Origin: CAZQBY01 sp964592405 [NCBI: uncultured archaeon]
Lineage (GTDB): Archaea; Altiarchaeota; Altiarchaeia; JAFGQM01
DNA: 31,120 nucleotides
Reading direction: 5' to 3'
Assembly (NCBI GenBank): GCA_964592405.1
Contig: CAZQBY010000004.1
Span: 42,440-73,559 of the forward strand
The notes beneath the pieces are model-generated. The model saw only the letters and a list, made by a program, of their open reading frames with translations, was not told the origin of the DNA and searched no databases. Shown here one piece after another: positions 16,721 through 22,318 of this stretch; the stretch's first letter is position 1, and each line of letters begins with the position of its first letter. Made by a program: the position numbers and the translations under genes.

Positions 16721-16892
16721 GCTCCTGTGGTGTAGTACGGCCAATCATCTCGGCCTTTCGCGGCCCTTTCTTTAGAAAAGAAAGCGCCGGCGGAAAGAAA
16801 TGGATTTCGCTTCGCGAAATCGGTTTCCGCTGCCCCGTAAGAAAGGTGGCCAAAGTCAGCCGAGGACCCGGGTTCAAATCCCGGCGGGAGCA
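16721..16892 (+). tRNA. tRNA-Glu (anticodon UUC) with a 97-nt intron
   Basis: The 5' exon (16721-16760) and 3' exon (16858-16892) join into a 75-nt tRNA. Acceptor strands GCTCCTG and CGGGAGC pair fully with one G-T wobble. The T arm is CCGGG-TTCAAAT-CCCGG, the anticodon stem TCGGC/GCCGA, and the loop CTTTCGA has anticodon TTC. The discriminator base is A and no CCA is encoded. The intron (16761-16857) sits at the canonical 37/38 position. Around the splice sites CTTT pairs with AAAG as the 4-bp central helix, flanked by 3-nt bulges CGC and TCA and an intron helix GGCC/GGCC, a textbook archaeal BHB for splicing endonuclease. Confidence 0.95.
16761..16857 (+). other. tRNA-Glu intron with nested hairpins
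   Basis: The 97-nt intron encodes no protein. GGCC-TTTCTT at its start pairs with AAGAAAG-GGCC near its end to extend the BHB. Inside, GCGGAAA pairs with TTTCCGC and ATTTCGC with GCGAAAT around a TTC loop. CTTTCTT could instead pair locally with AAGAAAG at 16778-16784, a competing fold. Confidence 0.85.
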
Positions 16893-16986
16893 TCTTGCTT
16901 CTTCTAGGCGCGGACCCGATGTCCCCGCCTTATGCCGAGAAGCTCATTCCGGGCTTGGCATCTTCTCAGCATCCCGGCAGGAGCAT
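16878..16986. repeat. Direct repeat of the tRNA-Glu 3' end (att-like)
   Basis: ATCCCGGCGGGAGCAT at 16878-16893, the end of tRNA-Glu, recurs as ATCCCGGCAGGAGCAT at 16971-16986 with one mismatch, 93 bp downstream. Repeats of tRNA 3' ends are the classical trace of integrase-mediated insertion. No integrase gene is present and the interval is too short to hold an element, so this could be a remnant. Confidence 0.6.
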
Positions 16987-17098
16987 ATCAGTCTTATGTC
17001 TACGGTTTATGGCACGAGGTTCACCTTGGGTGAACCTGTGCGCAGCTTGCAGTTATATCCGGCATTATGCAAGCTCGCGTCTGCAGATGCAACGCCAG
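16893..17098. other. 206-bp non-coding stretch with several strong inverted repeats
   Basis: No gene is recognisable. GCAC-AGGTTCACC (17012-17025) pairs with GGTGAACCT-GTGC (17029-17041) around a 3-nt loop. AGCTTGCA (17044-17051) pairs with TGCAAGCT (17068-17075). Further left, ATGCC/GGCAT (16932-16936 with 16957-16961) and GAGAAG/CTTCTC (16937-16942 with 16962-16967) interleave like an H-type pseudoknot. The hairpins may terminate the tRNA or toxin transcripts from either side, or belong to a small RNA. Confidence 0.4.
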
Positions 17099-17359
17099 TT
17101 ACTTGTAGACCTTGTCATGATGGTCGAAATCTTCGAGCACGATGGTATTGGACAACTCATCTATTGAATAGACCAGCACGAACGGCCCGATATGTGTTCT
17201 CCGCATGTTCTGCATAGGTTTTCTCAAGGGTTTCTCCCTGTACGGGTTCTCAACGATCTGCTTCAGTTTATCGGTTATTCTGCCAAGGGTCTTTTTATCC
17301 TTTTTCTCAAGAAACTTGAACTTCCTCCTGACGGTCTCCCTCAGCTCGATCGCGTACAT
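17099..17359 (-). CDS. RelE/ParE-family toxin
   Basis: The 86-residue basic protein has the compact RelE-type layout: two N-terminal helices (ELRETVRRKFKFLEKKD), then KPLRKPMQNMRRTHIGPFVLVYSID and a C-terminal FDHHDKVYK. Family members cleave mRNA at the ribosome or poison gyrase, so the exact target is open. It starts 1 nt after the antitoxin stop, as expected for an operon with the antitoxin first. It appears intact. Confidence 0.85.
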   Translation of the reverse strand: MYAIELRETVRRKFKFLEKKDKKTLGRITDKLKQIVENPYREKPLRKPMQNMRRTHIGPFVLVYSIDELSNTIVLEDFDHHDKVYK

Positions 17360-17360
17360 C

Positions 17361-17600
17361 TTACAGGTTGAAGTACCTCTCGAACTCTTCTATCGATTCA
17401 AAGCGGGTGGTCGGTTCAGCAGCCCGGGCGCGCATCCTCTTGACAAATTCTGGCCTCAACTTGGGGTCTAGGAGCTCTGCCCCGTACCGGAGCGCGACCT
17501 CATTTATTGCCTCCGACTTGTTCCTAAGGGAGTACCTAGCCTTGACTATGTTCAATATTTTGTTGGCCTCTTCCGTTAGATCTACAATCGCCTGAGTCAT
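17361..17600 (-). CDS. DUF2683-family antitoxin
   Basis: The 79-residue protein begins MTQAIVDLTEEANKILNIVK, with KSEAINEVALRYG and LRPEFVKRM later. This is the signature of the archaeal DUF2683 family, regularly found next to RelE-like toxins. The N-terminal half probably forms a ribbon-helix-helix-like DNA-binding dimer that represses its own operon, and the C-terminal part wraps the toxin. That division is inference from typical antitoxins. AT-rich repeated operators lie directly upstream. Confidence 0.8.
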   Translation of the reverse strand: MTQAIVDLTEEANKILNIVKARYSLRNKSEAINEVALRYGAELLDPKLRPEFVKRMRARAAEPTTRFESIEEFERYFNL

Positions 17601-17661
17601 ATTAATTTCACATTAATATTGTATTAATATTATATAATTATTAATAATAATTATAAAAATA
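17601..17661 (-). promoter_or_regulatory. Promoter and repeated operator of the toxin-antitoxin operon
   Basis: ATTAATATT occurs at 17612-17620 and 17623-17631, 11 bp apart. ATTAAT also occurs at 17601, and further ATTATTAAT-type repeats extend to 17651. On the minus strand TTTTTATAA (about 17650-17658) is the TATA box. Repeats between TATA and start codon fit autoregulation by the antitoxin. Confidence 0.5.
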
Positions 17662-17835
17662 CGATTTATGTAACTTTTTGTAGTGTAACCCCCCTTTTAA
17701 CCGAGTGCCCTCTGGATATTCAAGAAACAGGACTGAAGACTTCGTACAGGAGACTTCAATTTTCCATCATACAAGGTCCGAGACCGGTATATCGAGTATC
17801 TGAAGAGCGAGTATCTGGGATACTCACACCAAAAC
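17662..17835 (+). other. Intergenic stretch with GAGTATC repeats and a possible decayed reading frame
   Basis: GAGTATCTG is repeated at 17794-17802 and 17809-17817. The second copy forms a hairpin with GATACTC (17819-17825), about 40 nt before the next gene's ATG, where a regulator could bind. An open frame without a start (about 17734-17865), in phase with the next gene, reads protein-like (KVRDRYIEYLKSEYLGY). It could be a gene fragment, but the evidence is thin. Confidence 0.3.
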
Positions 17836-17836
17836 A

Positions 17837-17865
17837 TTTTTACCCCCTGTCTCCTTAACCTAACG
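17837..17865 (+). promoter_or_regulatory. Leaderless promoter with CTTAACCTAAC element
   Basis: TTTTTACC at 17837-17844 is centred 25 nt before the ATG at 17866, and CTTAACCTAAC (17854-17864) ends 1 nt before the start codon. The arrangement is nearly identical to that before the gene at 118. Confidence 0.55.
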
Positions 17866-18396
17866 ATGAAAGCAGCAATAGTAATCCTTGTCTTGGTGCT
17901 GGCTGCCATAGCATATTTCTTCTTCATGCAGCCGCCCGCCGGCCAGCGACCCACGGAACTGCTCCTTGAATGCGATTTGGACTTGGACCTGGAGCCCCTC
18001 TGTGGCTTCAAGTGGGAGCTCAGCGGCGACCTAAAGGTAGACTATCCGCGAATATCGCTCAGGGCCATCCTTGAGTCCAAGACGAGAGAAAGTTCAGTCG
18101 GCATGGACATGGTTTCGGACGGCAAGAGCGTCTACATTTACGGCACCTTCACTCCAATAAGCTCCCCACACGACCTGAGATGGTATGATGTCACTGATGT
18201 CCACATCCCATGTATCGAGAACCTCTTCAACCAAATCGATATATTCATGTCAGAAGGGCCGTCCAACGGCATGTACAAAGCTCACGGCATCACCTGTAGC
18301 CAAGTGGATTCCATTCTCGCTGGCAGGTTCTCTATGCCTGATGAGGACGAAGTCTCCAGTGTGCCTGCAGGCGGGCCCAAGGAATACTACCGATGA
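17866..18396 (+). CDS. Small secreted or membrane-anchored protein
   Basis: The 176-residue protein starts with a hydrophobic signal or anchor (about 2-22: AAIVILVLVLAAIAYFFF), then a predicted extracytoplasmic domain with five cysteines (one early pair around residues 38-49, the rest later) and alternating beta-type segments (SVYIYGTFTPISS, WYDVTDVHIPCIENLF). No family was recognised. The even cysteine spacing suggests disulfides outside the cell. It has its own leaderless promoter and stands between two toxin-antitoxin pairs, so it may belong to an accessory islet. Confidence 0.65.
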   Translation: MKAAIVILVLVLAAIAYFFFMQPPAGQRPTELLLECDLDLDLEPLCGFKWELSGDLKVDYPRISLRAILESKTRESSVGMDMVSDGKSVYIYGTFTPISSPHDLRWYDVTDVHIPCIENLFNQIDIFMSEGPSNGMYKAHGITCSQVDSILAGRFSMPDEDEVSSVPAGGPKEYYR

Positions 18397-18435
18397 AAAT
18401 TGCTTGAGGCAGTTGAATATCGCTCTCCCTAATTA

Positions 18436-18588
18436 AGATGGCAAAACTCCCCGAACCCAAGGAGGAAGACGGCCCCGGAATCTGGGGCGTCATCAAGAGG
18501 AGGCGCAGCAGGCGAAGCCTCTCCGGCCCCATCAGCAAGGCGGAGCTCTCACAGCTCCTCTGGGCCGCGGACAGCCTGACGGGTGGGG
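18436..18588 (+). repeat. Upstream copy of the 151-bp direct duplication flanking HicBA
   Basis: The 151 bp from the ATG at 18438 match 19206-19356 with three mismatches and no gaps (offset 768 bp). The copy breaks off within GGTGGGG. The high identity implies a recent event. Confidence 0.95.
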
Positions 18589-18617
18589 GCTACACCCCCA
18601 TTTATAAGTCCAAATAG
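18438..18617 (+). pseudogene. Truncated nitroreductase copy (5' fragment only)
   Basis: The first 50 codons equal those of the intact SagB-type gene at 19206 apart from three substitutions. The frame then runs into unrelated sequence and stops after 59 codons. It keeps KLPEP, the usual spelling in this family, where the intact gene has KLPGP. It lacks the FMN-binding and catalytic parts and cannot be an enzyme. A GC-rich hairpin (TGGGGG...CCCCCA, 18584-18600) lies at the break point, directly before the hicB TATA box. Confidence 0.85.
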
Positions 18618-18631
18618 GATAGATTAATAAT
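18597..18631 (+). promoter_or_regulatory. hicBA promoter
   Basis: TTTATAAG at about 18601-18608 lies about 28 nt before the hicB ATG (18632), again a leaderless arrangement. It directly follows the GC-rich hairpin at the duplication break point, so the TA module carries its own promoter at its left edge. Confidence 0.55.
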
Positions 18632-18853
18632 ATGGAAGATTTTCATGTTGTCCTGACAGAAGACTCCAAAGACGGCGGCTATGTCGCCACAGTGCTGGAA
18701 ATTCCCGAGATAGTGACAGAAGGAGACACAATCGAGGAGGCACTAGCAATGGCTAAGGATGCCATCAAAACCTATCTCTCCTATAAGAAGGAAACAAGTA
18801 AAGCAATAATCAAGACCGTGCCTAGGAAAGATTTGAGGATTTCTGCTTCTTAG
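18632..18853 (+). CDS. hicB: HicB-family antitoxin
   Basis: The 73-residue protein has the partial RNase H-like fold of HicB: FHVVLTEDSKDGGYVATVLEIP, then TEGDTIEEALAMAKDAIKTYL. It would bind and block the HicA toxin encoded next. There is no extra C-terminal DNA-binding domain, so autorepression would need another factor or a short tail. It precedes hicA by 1 nt; the antitoxin-first order is the less common one for this family but well known. Confidence 0.9.
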   Translation: MEDFHVVLTEDSKDGGYVATVLEIPEIVTEGDTIEEALAMAKDAIKTYLSYKKETSKAIIKTVPRKDLRISAS

Positions 18854-18854
18854 G

Positions 18855-19067
18855 ATGCCCGTAAAAACCAGAAAAATTCTTAGAGTTCTGTCCCAACATT
18901 ATGGCTATGTCCAAGCAAGAAAAGGCAAGGGTAGTCATTCGATTTGGAGGAATAAAGAAGGCAGTATACTTGTCATCCCGATGAAAGAAACCATAAAGCA
19001 AGGAACCTATCTGGCAATTCTCAGGCAGGCCAAGATAGATAGGAAGGAATTTGAGTCTTATCTTTGA
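18855..19067 (+). CDS. hicA: HicA-family mRNA interferase toxin
   Basis: The 70-residue protein has the double-stranded RNA-binding-like fold of HicA. KGKGSHSIWR includes the catalytic His (H28), and IPMKETIKQGTYLAILRQAKI forms the end of the domain. It cleaves mRNA when freed from HicB. All family motifs are present, so the toxin should be active. The 138 bp after it (19068-19205) hold no gene except the next promoter. Confidence 0.9.
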   Translation: MPVKTRKILRVLSQHYGYVQARKGKGSHSIWRNKEGSILVIPMKETIKQGTYLAILRQAKIDRKEFESYL

Positions 19068-19203
19068 GTTCCCATAGACATTTCAAATCATGCAAGCTGT
19101 TCCTCTGCTACGGCTCTGGGAAGGCATATCTGATGGATTCACGGCGTTACCTAGACAAGAAACCTCCTGCCCACACATTTTTTCATCCTTACGCATAATT
19201 TTA

Positions 19204-19356
19204 AGATGGCAAAACTCCCCGGACCCAAGGAGGAAGACGGCCCCGGAATCTGGGGCGTCATCAAGAAGAGGCGCAGCAGGCGAAGCCTCTCCGGCCCCAT
19301 CAGCAAGGCGGAGCTCTCACAGCTCCTCTGGGCCGCGGACGGCCTGACGGGTGGGG
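19204..19356 (+). repeat. Downstream copy of the 151-bp direct duplication
   Basis: This is the 5' end of the intact nitroreductase gene, 148 of 151 bases identical to 18438-18588. Together the copies bracket HicBA. Confidence 0.95.
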
Positions 19357-19805
19357 AGGGGGACCGAGAACTCAGGGCAGCCCCGTCCGCAGGAGCTTTA
19401 TATCCCGTGGAAACATATGTTGTGGTCAACCAAGTCAAGGATCTTGAGCCGGGTATCTATCATTACAATATCAGGGACCATGAGCTAGAGCTTATCAGGA
19501 GGGGCGATTTAAGAACGGCGATAGCCAGTGCCGCCCTCGGTCAGACCATGTGTTCAGATGCAGCAGTAGTGTTTATCTGGACAATAGTCTTTGACAGATG
19601 CGCGCGCAAATACGGCGAACGGGCGAACCGTTATGTTTTCCTAGATGCGGCCCACATATGTCAAAACCTCCTACTGGCTGCTGAGGCACTTGGTCTTGGC
19701 GCATGTCCGATAGCTGCCTTCCATGATGTCACACTCAATGAGGTTGTAGGAGTGGACGGACAAAAAGAGAGCGCAGGCTACATGGCGGCAGTTGGCAGGA
19801 AATAG
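19206..19805 (+). CDS. SagB-type nitroreductase-family dehydrogenase
   Basis: The 199-residue FMN-dependent protein fits the SagB/ThcOx branch of nitroreductases: RRSRRSLSG near the start (FMN phosphate site), APSAGALYPVETYVVV, GIYHYNIRDHELE, FLDAAHICQNLLLAAEALGLGACPI and a C-terminal YMAAVGRK. Substrate is unknown. In toxin or azoline biosynthesis the family oxidises heterocycles, but no cyclodehydratase lies nearby, so a stand-alone oxidoreductase is more likely. A TATA-like ATTTTTTCATC lies about 25 nt upstream. Its first 151 bp are duplicated upstream of hicB. Confidence 0.9.
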   Translation: MAKLPGPKEEDGPGIWGVIKKRRSRRSLSGPISKAELSQLLWAADGLTGGEGDRELRAAPSAGALYPVETYVVVNQVKDLEPGIYHYNIRDHELELIRRGDLRTAIASAALGQTMCSDAAVVFIWTIVFDRCARKYGERANRYVFLDAAHICQNLLLAAEALGLGACPIAAFHDVTLNEVVGVDGQKESAGYMAAVGRK

Positions 19806-19816
19806 AAACAAATAAA

Positions 19817-19864
19817 ATTTTTATTAACTCCCATCTTAATCTAACAACACCTTAATCTAACAAA
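19817..19864 (+). promoter_or_regulatory. lemA promoter with tandem CTTAATCTAAC elements
   Basis: TTTTTATTAAC starts at 19818. CTTAATCTAAC follows at 19835-19845 and again at 19851-19861. The first copy lies where transcription should start (about 19847), and the second is a 16-bp tandem copy that lengthens the leader to about 18 nt. Confidence 0.5.
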
Positions 19865-20416
19865 ATGGCTATATTGTGGATTTTCCTTGGAGTGGTAGTC
19901 CTATTTGTCCTGATACTGGTCTACTACATAAACAAAATAATCGGCGTCCACAACCGTGTGAAGAATGCGTGGGCACAGATAGACGTACAGCTAAAGAAGA
20001 GGGCGGACCTCGTGCCAAATCTGATCGAAACAGTCAAGGGTTATGCCAAACATGAGAGAGAGGTATTTGAGAATGTGACCAAGGCAAGGTCTGCCATACT
20101 TTCTGCGCAGACTGTCCAGCAGAAGGCAGAGGCCAACAATATGCTAACAGGAGCTCTAAAGAGTCTCTTTGCCGTAGCAGAGGGTTATCCTGAGCTGAAG
20201 GCGAGCGAGAACTTTAAGCTCTTCCAGGAGCAGCTGGATGGTATTGAGAGCAAGATTGCATATGCTAGACAGTTCTATAACGACGCTGTTCTGGAATACA
20301 ACAACACCATACAGATGGTGCCCGGAAGATTCTTCGCCGGTATAATGGGCAAGACCCCCGAACAGTTCTTTGAGATAGAGGAGGCTGAACGGGCTGTCCC
20401 AAAGGTCAAATTCTAA
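19865..20416 (+). CDS. lemA: LemA family membrane protein
   Basis: The 183-residue protein has one N-terminal helix (about 3-23) followed by the helical LemA domain. Its motif [30 protein letters not shown] is the family core (residues about 39-68). Later [10 protein letters not shown] and FFAGIMG also match. The function is unsettled; lemA is commonly paired with membrane proteases of the HtpX/M48 type, as here, suggesting a role in envelope stress or membrane protein turnover. Confidence 0.93.
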   Translation: MAILWIFLGVVVLFVLILVYYINKIIGVHNRVKNAWAQIDVQLKKRADLVPNLIETVKGYAKHEREVFENVTKARSAILSAQTVQQKAEANNMLTGALKSLFAVAEGYPELKASENFKLFQEQLDGIESKIAYARQFYNDAVLEYNNTIQMVPGRFFAGIMGKTPEQFFEIEEAERAVPKVKF

Positions 20417-20476
20417 GGCCTTTGGCAAAGGCCGGCGAAAATATGCTGTTGGTTGCTGGCAAAAACCAACAGCATA
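20417..20476 (+). terminator. Two strong hairpins between lemA and htpX
   Basis: GGCCTTT/AAAGGCC (20417-20433, 3-nt loop) follows the lemA stop directly. Then a perfect 13-bp stem TATGCTGTTGGTT (20442-20454) with AACCAACAGCATA (20464-20476) and a 9-nt loop ends just before the htpX promoter. They may end or attenuate lemA transcription, or stabilise mRNA ends. The second stem could also be an operator for htpX. Confidence 0.5.
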
Positions 20477-20507
20477 AAATCCGCTTATACACATCATACA
20501 ATATACA

Positions 20508-21401
20508 ATGGGCCGGACCAGTTTCTATTCTGAGATAGGAAGGAACAAGAGGAATTCTGTGCTACTGGTGGTGGCAATCCTTCTTATCCTTCTGGTTCTT
20601 GTTTACATAATTTCCGAGATCTTTCTGCCCGAGTATGCCCTTATGCTCTTGATATTTGTGGGAATCTTTGTCATAGTAGACGCCTATATGTCATACAAGC
20701 ACGGAGACAAGATTATTCTTAAGGCCACAAATGCCAAACCTGCCGATCCAGTAAAACATGCATATTATCTCAATACGGTCGAGGGTCTGGCTCTTGCAGC
20801 CGGTCTGCCGGTGCCAAAGGCTTATGTGCTACCCGATAAAGACATCAACGCCTTTGCAACCGGCAGAGATCCCGAGCATGCATCCATCGCCGTCACGCAG
20901 GGTGCACTCGATAAACTCAACCGTCAGGAGCTTGAGGGTGTTATAGCCCATGAGATGTCGCACATAGGTAATCACGACATACGGTTCTTTACCCTCATAG
21001 CAGTATTTGTTGGTCTGGTTGCCATACTCAGTCATATATTCCTCAGGAGCTTGCTCTACTCTGGCGGGGGCAACAGTGGCAATAGAGATGATGCCGGCCT
21101 GTTGATAATAGCCGGGTTGATACTCGCCATAATTGCTCCAATAGTTGTCAGACTTGTGCAGCTCTCGATTTCCCGGAAGAGGGAATATCTGGCTGATGCC
21201 ACAGGCGTCAAGCTGACCCGCTACCCGCCCGGCCTTGCAGGCGCTCTTGAGAAGATAAAGAAATACAATCAGGGGAGAATGAATGTCAGCGAGGCGGTTT
21301 CCCACCTGTTTATCTCAGATCCCAAGAACACCTTTATGGATAATATTTTCGCTACTCACCCACCCATAGACAGGAGGATAGAAAAGTTGAGGTCTATGTA
21401 A
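20508..21401 (+). CDS. htpX: HtpX-like M48 zinc metalloprotease
   Basis: Membrane protease degrading misfolded membrane proteins. The 297-residue protein has two N-terminal helices (about 17-37 and 43-60), the zinc motif HEMSH (H148, E149, H152) and the distal zinc-ligand region SRKREYLADATG near 223-234. Two further hydrophobic segments (about 160-185 and 195-220) lie between. Length and order match HtpX. It follows lemA after 91 bp, and its TAA overlaps the next ATG by 1 nt. Confidence 0.95.
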   Translation: MGRTSFYSEIGRNKRNSVLLVVAILLILLVLVYIISEIFLPEYALMLLIFVGIFVIVDAYMSYKHGDKIILKATNAKPADPVKHAYYLNTVEGLALAAGLPVPKAYVLPDKDINAFATGRDPEHASIAVTQGALDKLNRQELEGVIAHEMSHIGNHDIRFFTLIAVFVGLVAILSHIFLRSLLYSGGGNSGNRDDAGLLIIAGLILAIIAPIVVRLVQLSISRKREYLADATGVKLTRYPPGLAGALEKIKKYNQGRMNVSEAVSHLFISDPKNTFMDNIFATHPPIDRRIEKLRSM

Positions 21402-21943
21402 TGGATGGAATTCCCAAACGTGGTGAGATAGCACTTGTGGTTATAGATGTTCAGGAAAAATTCCGCCCAGCGATTTTTGAGATGTCCCGGGTCATTGATA
21501 ACTGTTCCAAGCTCATCAAGGCATTCAGGATATTTGGCATGCCCGTAATCATTACGGAACAATACCCGCAGGGTCTGGGCCCCACAGTTCCGGAGCTGGC
21601 CCAGCTGGTGGATATAACTCCCATCCAGAAGAATGAGTTTTCATGCTTCGACTGCGCACGCTTCACGGATGCTTTGCCATCTCACATCCGCGGGCTGGTC
21701 ATCTGTGGCATAGAAGCCCATGTATGTATACTGCAAACCGTTTTGGATGCAATCCATAAGGGCTATGAAGTATACATGGTTGAAGATGCCATCTCATCTA
21801 GGAAAGAAAACGACTGGAGGGCTGCTGCCGTGCGTGCAGGACAGTCCGGCGCCTACCGTGTCTCGACAGAGATGATAATCTTTCAGCTCATGGGGCGGGC
21901 AGGGACTGATGAGTTCAAGGAAATTCAGGAGCTTATCAGGTGA
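21401..21943 (+). CDS. Isochorismatase-family cysteine hydrolase
   Basis: The 180-residue protein shows the family triad: D16 in LVVIDVQEKF, K77 in PIQKNEF and C109 in GIEAHVCILQT, with the cis-peptide region before the cysteine. Such enzymes hydrolyse nicotinamide, isochorismate or other amides. The sequence resembles the small 'YcaC-like' branch, whose substrates are unknown, so nicotinamidase is not claimed. Its ATG overlaps the htpX stop, hence coupled translation, though a functional link is not obvious. Confidence 0.88.
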   Translation: MDGIPKRGEIALVVIDVQEKFRPAIFEMSRVIDNCSKLIKAFRIFGMPVIITEQYPQGLGPTVPELAQLVDITPIQKNEFSCFDCARFTDALPSHIRGLVICGIEAHVCILQTVLDAIHKGYEVYMVEDAISSRKENDWRAAAVRAGQSGAYRVSTEMIIFQLMGRAGTDEFKEIQELIR

Positions 21944-21961
21944 TTTGCCAGATTCATCAAT

Positions 21962-22282
21962 TTAGTCGGCTTGCCCAGGCCGGCATATCTTATTGTAAAT
22001 GCTTTCGTTCTCTTTCAGCACTTTCTCTAAAATCCTCTCCATCTGGGATGTATGTTCGTTAAGTTCCTCGACATGTCTGTCCAACACTCTTGTATGTTCA
22101 TCTATCTTGTTCATCTGTTTGGATATATAGGTATCCATCTCTATTGAGAACTGGTCCATCCGCTTCAGAATCTTGACAGTGGACCTATGTATCCAGAGTT
22201 CCAGAATTATGACTATGGTGGCTATGGCTATGCTTATGCTCTCGACTATAAGCAGAAGGTTTATGAGGGCAGTATCCACCAT
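21962..22282 (-). CDS. Small membrane-anchored coiled-coil protein
   Basis: The 106-residue protein has one hydrophobic segment (about 7-30) followed by a polar helix rich in Met, Glu, Lys and His (about 38-95). The heptad-like pattern (MDQFSIEMDTYISKQMNKI, HVEELNEHTSQMERIL) predicts a coiled coil. It is not a recognised family. It ends 19 bp from the convergent hydrolase gene and may be co-transcribed after the ligase gene (36 nt apart). Confidence 0.65.
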   Translation of the reverse strand: MVDTALINLLLIVESISIAIATIVIILELWIHRSTVKILKRMDQFSIEMDTYISKQMNKIDEHTRVLDRHVEELNEHTSQMERILEKVLKENESIYNKICRPGQAD

Positions 22283-22318
22283 TTCTCAGCCTGCTATTTT
22301 GGATTAGTACAATAAAAA

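Noticed and set aside
16761-16857. Homing endonuclease or gene in the tRNA intron
   Set aside because: Only 97 nt with no meaningful frame.
16893-17098. Second tRNA after tRNA-Glu
   Set aside because: Only the last 16 bases match; no T arm, anticodon arm or acceptor partner can be formed.
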